This document shows positions 58,392-64,000 of a DNA stretch of 64,000 nt, in pieces. The DNA is taken from positions 16,011,413 through 16,075,412 of the forward strand of contig NC_092257.1 in assembly GCF_036320965.1 (NCBI RefSeq), read 5' to 3'. The notes under the pieces are model-generated. The model saw only the letters and a list, made by a program, of their open reading frames with translations, was not told where the DNA came from and did no database searches. The stretch's first letter is position 1. Each line of letters opens with the position of its first letter. This DNA is from Panulirus ornatus (taxonomy: Eukaryota > Arthropoda > Malacostraca > Decapoda > Palinuridae). Position numbers and translations under genes: made by a program.

Positions 58392-58841
58392 TGTTTTGCA
58401 CTGTTTTCGCCCGCTTGAACCAAGAGGCCTTCTACTAATGGGTTAAGATAATTATATTTAAACATTAAGGTTACATTAATTCCCGGTGGTTAAAAACAGG
58501 AATGTAATTTAACGTTTAATGGGCATCATTAGGGTTAAGAACATGGCGGGGTAACTTAGATAGAGATAATCAAACTGAGGGAAAAATTGTAAGTTGTACT
58601 TGCACTGATATAAGTGAACTTAAGGACGTTGTTTAATGAGTGGAGAGATTAAACTTAAGGAAAATGTAAGTAAATGTTATGGGACGTTATTGAACTCCAG
58701 AAAAGTGTAGATAAACGTCAGTAGACATAATTACACTTATGTAATCTCTTATAAACTTTCGATAACAAAAGTATAAATTGAATGGGCATCCCGGAACTTA
58801 AAATCACTACGGATCAACTTGAGTGGTAAAGTGCTTCAGAG

Positions 58842-58889
58842 CCGTAAGTTCGGGACTTACGGAACTTGAATCATAAGTTCGGAACTTAT
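58842..58889. repeat. Two adjacent short palindromes
   Basis: CCGTAAGTTCGGGACTTACGG (58,842-58,862) and ATAAGTTCGGAACTTAT (58,873-58,889) share the arm core TAAGT...ACTTA and are 10 bp apart. Confidence 0.8.
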
Positions 58890-59351
58890 AGGCAGAGGAC
58901 CATAATTCTGGCTGATGCACCTGATACAACAGGATGTGATTATTACACGAAAGTGCACCTGGGAATCCGTTCTTATTTGATCTTATCATTAGAGATTTAC
59001 ATGTCCAGTCTTGCCCTAGTGCGTTAGGGTCATGTGAAACAATGAATGAACCGTCTCGAACTGGGATTCGAGAATGATATCTGGTAAAGGGAGTGAAAAC
59101 TGAAGCTAGAGACAAGAAAAAAGGGTTTATTGAACGTGTGATGATTGAATTGATCTATGGAGAGAGGGATGATTTAAATGGTGGAAATGGAGTTGGGCCA
59201 ATTCAAAGATATAATTACCAAGGGTTTTATAACCTTTAAGTCACAACTATACGACAAAATTGTACGTCTGTACGACCCTTAATGACAAGGATGTGACCCC
59301 TGGGGTATTATTGGCCCTGGCCATTGACCTAACTCTTATTTCAAAGGGGTC

Positions 59352-59364
59352 AGGTCAAAGGTCA
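59352..59364 (+). promoter_or_regulatory. Perfect DR1 nuclear-receptor-type direct repeat
   Basis: AGGTCA-A-AGGTCA, preceded by an overlapping GGGTCA. DR1 is the site type bound by RXR/USP and HNF4 receptors. No gene is recognised nearby, so function is unknown. Confidence 0.3.
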
Positions 59365-59899
59365 CCTCGTTATAACCCAAAGGGTTACAGGTGCACCACT
59401 TACGTGCATGCGTTGGACCTGAAGTTAGTAAGGAAGGTTCCAGGAGTTTGCTGGAAATCTCTTTACCCCTGGAAAATATAGACTGGAACCCTGTTTTTTT
59501 TTTTCCCCCCCCCTCACCCGCTGTGGTCATAGTGACTTACCTCAACTTGGATTCATGGAAAGCTTTCCTGTACGTACAAAAAGAAAAAAGATTACTTTTT
59601 CGCAATCTGAGTTTTCAAGTATTCGGAAAAAAATTTTATGTGGACAGTTTTTTTTTTATTTATATATACTCGAATTTTTGTCATTCATTGATGGTAAAAA
59701 TTTGTTTTTGTAGGGAATATGACTCGCTTTTTTCACACGGATACGACAGCAGACCAGATGTTCAATTGTTCATTGACGACTGTCCTTTGAACGCGCCCCC
59801 CCTATCGACCCTAACCCAGCCTTATCTTACCCAACTTCTAAGTTCTTATCTGTACCATCATTTTTTTCATTGATAACGCCCCAAGGCAGCCCCCCGTCG

Positions 59900-59956
59900 T
59901 TGCGGCTGCTGCAGATAACAGACAGCAGAAAAAAAAAAGAGTAAAGGAAAAAAAAA

Positions 59957-60038
<82 letters not shown>

Positions 60039-61000
60039 CCGATTCGTTTTGGACACGCTGAGGAACGAACAGGTGAAATTTGAAGGAAAAAAGATTTTTT
60101 AAAGATTAATTTGATGCGAAGAATTTCGTATATATATTTTTTTTTCAATTCTATTCCTTTTTGAGGATCAATATTCTGGATTTCCTATTGGTTCTCGGCG
60201 TCCGTAGTGATGATATCCAATGCCTCTGTACGAAATAAATCCATTTGGTATATCCACCTTTTACCGTTTTCTTTTTTCGACTAATTCCTAAAGTGGTTCA
60301 TCATTGCTTCAAATTCTGTTTATTGAAAATTCCCAAATCATCCTGAATAATGGGGGAAAAAAATAGATTTAGTGTTATGTATTTCCAGTCATAACCGTTC
60401 AACTAGGTACGAGGCGAGACAACCTCATTATTAAACCCGGGGAATCTTTTAATTAATCTGTAGTCATCATCTGTATACATCATGGCTCTCACAGCAGATT
60501 ACACTCTGAAGTTAACTGACACCAAGTTAGTAGTTTGTTGAAAATGTTTCGGAGACAAGTCTTGTATACGGGAGGAGGGAGAGTGGGACCGATGCTTTCT
60601 TAAACCATCGTCTATATATTTTCGGTTTATATCAGGTTTTTTTGTGTTTTTTTTTTTGGTTTGGGTTGTTTTGCTCACTCGTGGCGCCAGCAGATGGCCA
60701 AGATAAAACAAGCAATTTGAGCTTCCACGACTCTTTATATATATATATGCATTACTACGCCATGGGGATTTTTCTCCCTTTTTTTTTACTTTCTTTGTTT
60801 TACAGCACCAGCAGGGGATTACCTGGTGTGGGATGGTGGCGGGTGAGGGAGGTGAGGAAGGGATTTGGACAACACCAGGGGATTACCCAGAGGACGAGGG
60901 ATTTTGGACACAGGAAAGGATTATACAGGGAGGGTATGAAGACGACTGCCAGGGACCTAACTCACTGGTTCTTCTCCAGGGCTGTGACTGGGATGGTTAG
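59900..61000. other. Non-coding stretch with a T-run/(GT)n array
   Basis: T-run at 59,959-59,987 followed by (GT)25 to 60,036. The rest is AT-rich with no recognisable gene. Near 60,810-60,930 the phrase ACCAG-GGGATTACC recurs imperfectly. Confidence 0.55.
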
Positions 61001-61004
<4 letters not shown>

Positions 61005-61088
<84 letters not shown>

Positions 61089-61095
61089 ATATATA
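61005..61095. repeat. (GA)n then short (TA)n microsatellite
   Basis: About 40 GA units followed by a short TA run. Confidence 0.95.
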
Positions 61096-61424
61096 TAGCC
61101 TCATCTCACTACGTATGGTCCAGACATTGCCTCTTCGTTGGATGGTGGAACAAACACGGGCGTCCCTAAGTCTATGCTGACCATACTTTCGGTACTGCTT
61201 TCAGCTACACTGGCTGACACATCTCTTCGTATGATGAACACTCCCGCTGAGGGAAGGGGAGGGAAAAAAGATCAATGATCCTTCGTCTTATTCGAAGCAT
61301 TACGTTGGCCCTACGAGTTTGTTATAACCCGTGACTACGAGTGACGTCAGACGTATCTTGTCCTGGACAGGTAAGTACTTGGGTCAAGATTGTCGAAGCC
61401 TTAAGTGGTTTCAAGGACACTCGT

Positions 61425-61828
61425 ATCAAATCATCATCTACTCTTCTCTCTTCTACTGTCTCAAATCCTCAAATCATCATCTACTCTTCTCTCTTCTACT
61501 GTCTCAAATCCTCAAATCATCATCTACTCTTCTCTCTTCTACTGTCTCAAATCCTCAAATCATCATCTACTCTTCTCTCTTCTACTGTCTCAAATCATCA
61601 TCTACTCTTCTCTCTTCTACTGCCTCAAATCATCATCTACTCTCTCTTCTACTGTCTCAAATCATCATCTACTCCTCTCTCTTCTACTGTCTCAAATCAT
61701 CATCTACTCTTCTCTCTTCTACTGTCTCAAATCATCATCTACTCTTCTCTCTTCTACTACCTCAAATCATCATCTACTCTTCTCTCTTCTACTGCCTCAA
61801 ATCATCATCTACTCTTCTCTCTTCCCTA
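61425..61828. repeat. 35/43-bp minisatellite, about eleven copies
   Basis: Unit TCATCATCTACTCTTCTCTC then TTCTACTGTCTCAAA, some units with an extra TCCTCAAA (43 bp). All three plus-strand frames stay open for 146-167 codons because the unit lacks stops. A strong splice donor GACAG|GTAAGTAC lies at about 61,371, just upstream. Confidence 0.92.
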
Positions 61829-61931
61829 AACTAAATGACCTTTGAAGATGTTGGATCGCTTCTGTCTCAGGTTGTGTCTCGTAGAATCTGTTGATCACAT
61901 TTTGATCGCTCGATGGTGTGCAGTGGGAGAC

Positions 61932-61932
<1 letters not shown>

Positions 61933-62026
<94 letters not shown>
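61933..62026. repeat. (TC)n microsatellite
   Basis: About 47 TC units. Confidence 0.95.
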
Positions 62027-62029
<3 letters not shown>

Positions 62030-62119
62030 TCTGTGTGGGACCAGACTGAACCCAGTATTCATGGCCGTGTCTGAGAACCCTCGTCCCCTGGCTATCGAAG
62101 ACATGATAACCTCCCCCCC

Positions 62120-62243
62120 TGGGTCTGCGCCATTCCCGTGGGTCTGCGCCATTCCCGTGGGTCCGCGCCATTCCCGTGGGTCTGCGCCATTCCCGTGGGG
62201 TCCGCGCCATTCCCGTGGGTCTGCGCCATTCCCGTGGGTCTCC
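62120..62243. repeat. 19-bp minisatellite
   Basis: Six to seven copies of GGTCTGCGCCATTCCCGTG, with some TCC for TCT. Confidence 0.92.
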
Positions 62244-62394
62244 CTGGAAAGTCCAGGCGAGAGGAAAAGCTGAAACTGGAAATCCAGACGTGAAGGAGGG
62301 GAAAAAAATGATATTTGCGCATCCTTGATATTCGAGATTTTTTATATTCGCTATTCCTGATGTTCGCAGTCGCTTGTCATAGCGATCTGTCATA

Positions 62395-62686
62395 GTCGTA
62401 GTCCCTCATATTCGTAGTCCCTCATACTCGTAGTCCCTCATATTCGTAGTCCCTCATATTCGTAGTCCCTCATACTCGTAGTCCCTCATATTCGTAGTCC
62501 CTCATATTCGTAGTCCCTCATAGTCGTAGTCCCTCATATTCGTAGTCCCTCATATTCGTAGTCCCTCATATTCGTAGTCCCTCATATTCGTAGTCCCTCA
62601 TATTCGTAGTCCCTCATATTCGTAGTCCCTCATATTCGTAGTCCCTCATATTCGTAGTCCCTCATATTCGTAGTCCCTCATATTCG
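62395..62686. repeat. 16-bp minisatellite, about 18 copies
   Basis: Unit TCGTAGTCCCTCATAT with occasional ATAC or ATAG. Very low divergence between copies, especially in the last eight, suggests recent expansion. Confidence 0.95.
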
Positions 62687-62773
62687 CAACTATAGATGCA
62701 TCTTGATGATGATATCATATTCACGATGTTCCCCTTGCTTGAAGGTGAAGAATGAAGGTACTGTCGAATATGA

Positions 62774-62925
62774 GGTGATATTTGAGACCCTCTACCACAA
62801 AAGGTAATATTCGAGACCCTCTACCACAAAAGGTTATATTCGAGACCCTCTACCACAAAACCACAAAAGGCAATATTCGAGACCTTCTACCACAAAAGGT
62901 AATATTCGAGACCCTCTACCACTCC
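62774..62925. repeat. 29-bp minisatellite, five copies
   Basis: Unit GGTAATATTCGAGACCCTCT followed by ACCACAAAA. One copy has an extra ACCACAAAA. Confidence 0.92.
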
Positions 62926-62929
62926 TAAG

Positions 62930-64000
62930 ACCTCTGCTCTCCAGCCATCGTCCTCATATGGCTTCGGTGTAATATTCAGTGGTGGTTGGGGTCTGGAGGA
63001 GGAGGAGGCCAGCAGCCAACTTTAAAAGCGCCAGAACTACATTCTTAGATCGTGAATTACACTATCCTACCCGCGAAACCTTTGGACATTTTCTTTGCCT
63101 CTTTCCTCGTACCGTCTCTCAAACCATGACATTGTCTTTGTTTTGGGTCATGAAGGGAGGTGAGTACACTTGGACATTTTTTGCTTCACTTTGGCGCTAC
63201 GTGGTTCAGTAGACTTCGTGCCACAAGCATGTCTTTTTCCCAGCCAATCGTCCGTGTTAGAATTCAATCCGCCACTCGTTTTTTTGAACCCTTCCTTCAC
63301 TTCCCCCTCTCCCCCTTCCCCTTGTCTAGCCTTGTATTCATCATACACATTGATGATATTTTGAAGAAAATAGTCAAAGACATTTAGTAAGCCAATTATA
63401 CACGAACGGTTGGGAGGGTCGAACACCATGTTACAAGTCGTTCGTTGATAATGTTTTCTACCAACGAATTGCGGTCTAGTTTCGAATGGTAGTTTCCTCA
63501 CCAAGGTAACGACTCCGGACGACAGGCTAATTGGGCAGTTATACTTTCGGGCAGACTTAATCCTAGTCTCTTTTTTTTCTTCTTTTTTAATTGGTGATGT
63601 TTATATTGACAGACTTCCAATCATCATGGGAGACTTAAGCAATTACAGATACGTGGCAAACACAGCGGTCAAGGGTTTGAACTGGTTTAATCTGAGGTTT
63701 ATTCATTAACCTGGAGACCTGAAGTTTCATCTCATTGTATTCATTACGTTTGATTGTGACGGTATATACATGACGGTATATCAGTCTAGGTATACATGCT
63801 GTTGCTGGAGGGTCTACTGGCCATTAAGTGTCATCGTTCCGTGCTCTGTCACATACGTCAAACATTCCACACATCACAAAGCCCAAACGGTACACAACAT
63901 TTACGTTGTGTAAAATGTCCTCCTGTGTTAGCCAGTGGGTCAGGAGCGACGTCTCTAGATACGTCATCAGGATTACGTCATACGAGACGAATCAAAACGA
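62930..64000. other. Window end, no gene recognised
   Basis: A 77-codon frame at 62,979-63,212 and a 118-codon minus frame at 63,148-63,504 resemble nothing known. A good donor GGAG|GTGAGT is at about 63,159. No repeat array. Confidence 0.4.

Noticed and set aside
58807..59115. 102-codon minus-strand frame
   Set aside because: No recognisable domain, no splice support, and it crosses the palindrome pair.
61331..61845. Long overlapping open frames (146-167 codons)
   Set aside because: They are translations of one stop-free 35/43-bp minisatellite in three frames.
62395..62686. Regular 16-bp repeats, CRISPR-like at first sight
   Set aside because: There are no unique spacers; units are head to tail. 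The genome is eukaryotic.

Overview
The window is nuclear DNA from an animal, most likely a decapod crustacean. The evidence is GT-AG introns of hundreds to thousands of bases, a metazoan CDK11 kinase gene spread over 27 kb, very dense AG/AC/AT microsatellites, and many decayed copies of one RTE-like retrotransposon whose 3' tail I recognise as a type common in decapod genomes. The species cannot be named from the sequence. No bacterial genes, rRNA, tRNA or CRISPR array were seen.

Layout. 1-860 (+): probable 3' end of a gene entering from the left, with a last coding exon ending in two CX3C motifs and a possible 3'UTR exon. 860-15,900: intergenic, with microsatellites, RTE and other LINE fragments, and a threefold tandem array at 12.0-14.6 kb built from the RTE tail plus a roughly 365-bp palindrome. 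15,923-43,229 (-): a complete CDK11 (PITSLRE kinase, cyclin-L partner) gene. Sixteen coding exons join in phase to 2,538 nt (845 aa), with all kinase motifs intact. A further phase-compatible 96-bp open segment at 32,911-33,006 is a candidate cassette exon (877 aa if included). The introns hold RTE fragments in both orientations, a 1.1-kb Tigger/pogo element with TA flanks, a mariner remnant, a CR1-like LINE fragment and copies of a short interspersed repeat. 43.9-45.0 kb: Jockey/R1-like LINE fragment (+). 46-64 kb: no recognisable protein gene. This part is packed with long dinucleotide and trinucleotide arrays, at least eight minisatellites, and a compact CRE/NRF1/E2F-like motif cluster near 52.15 kb that may be a promoter.

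The only confidently functional gene is CDK11. Its product is known from other animals to phosphorylate RNA polymerase II and splicing factors together with cyclin L. I found no convincing new multi-gene system. The most useful leads are the CDK11 candidate cassette exon and its short symmetric exons, the tandem palindrome array, the inverted pairs of dinucleotide arrays, and the motif cluster at 52.15 kb.
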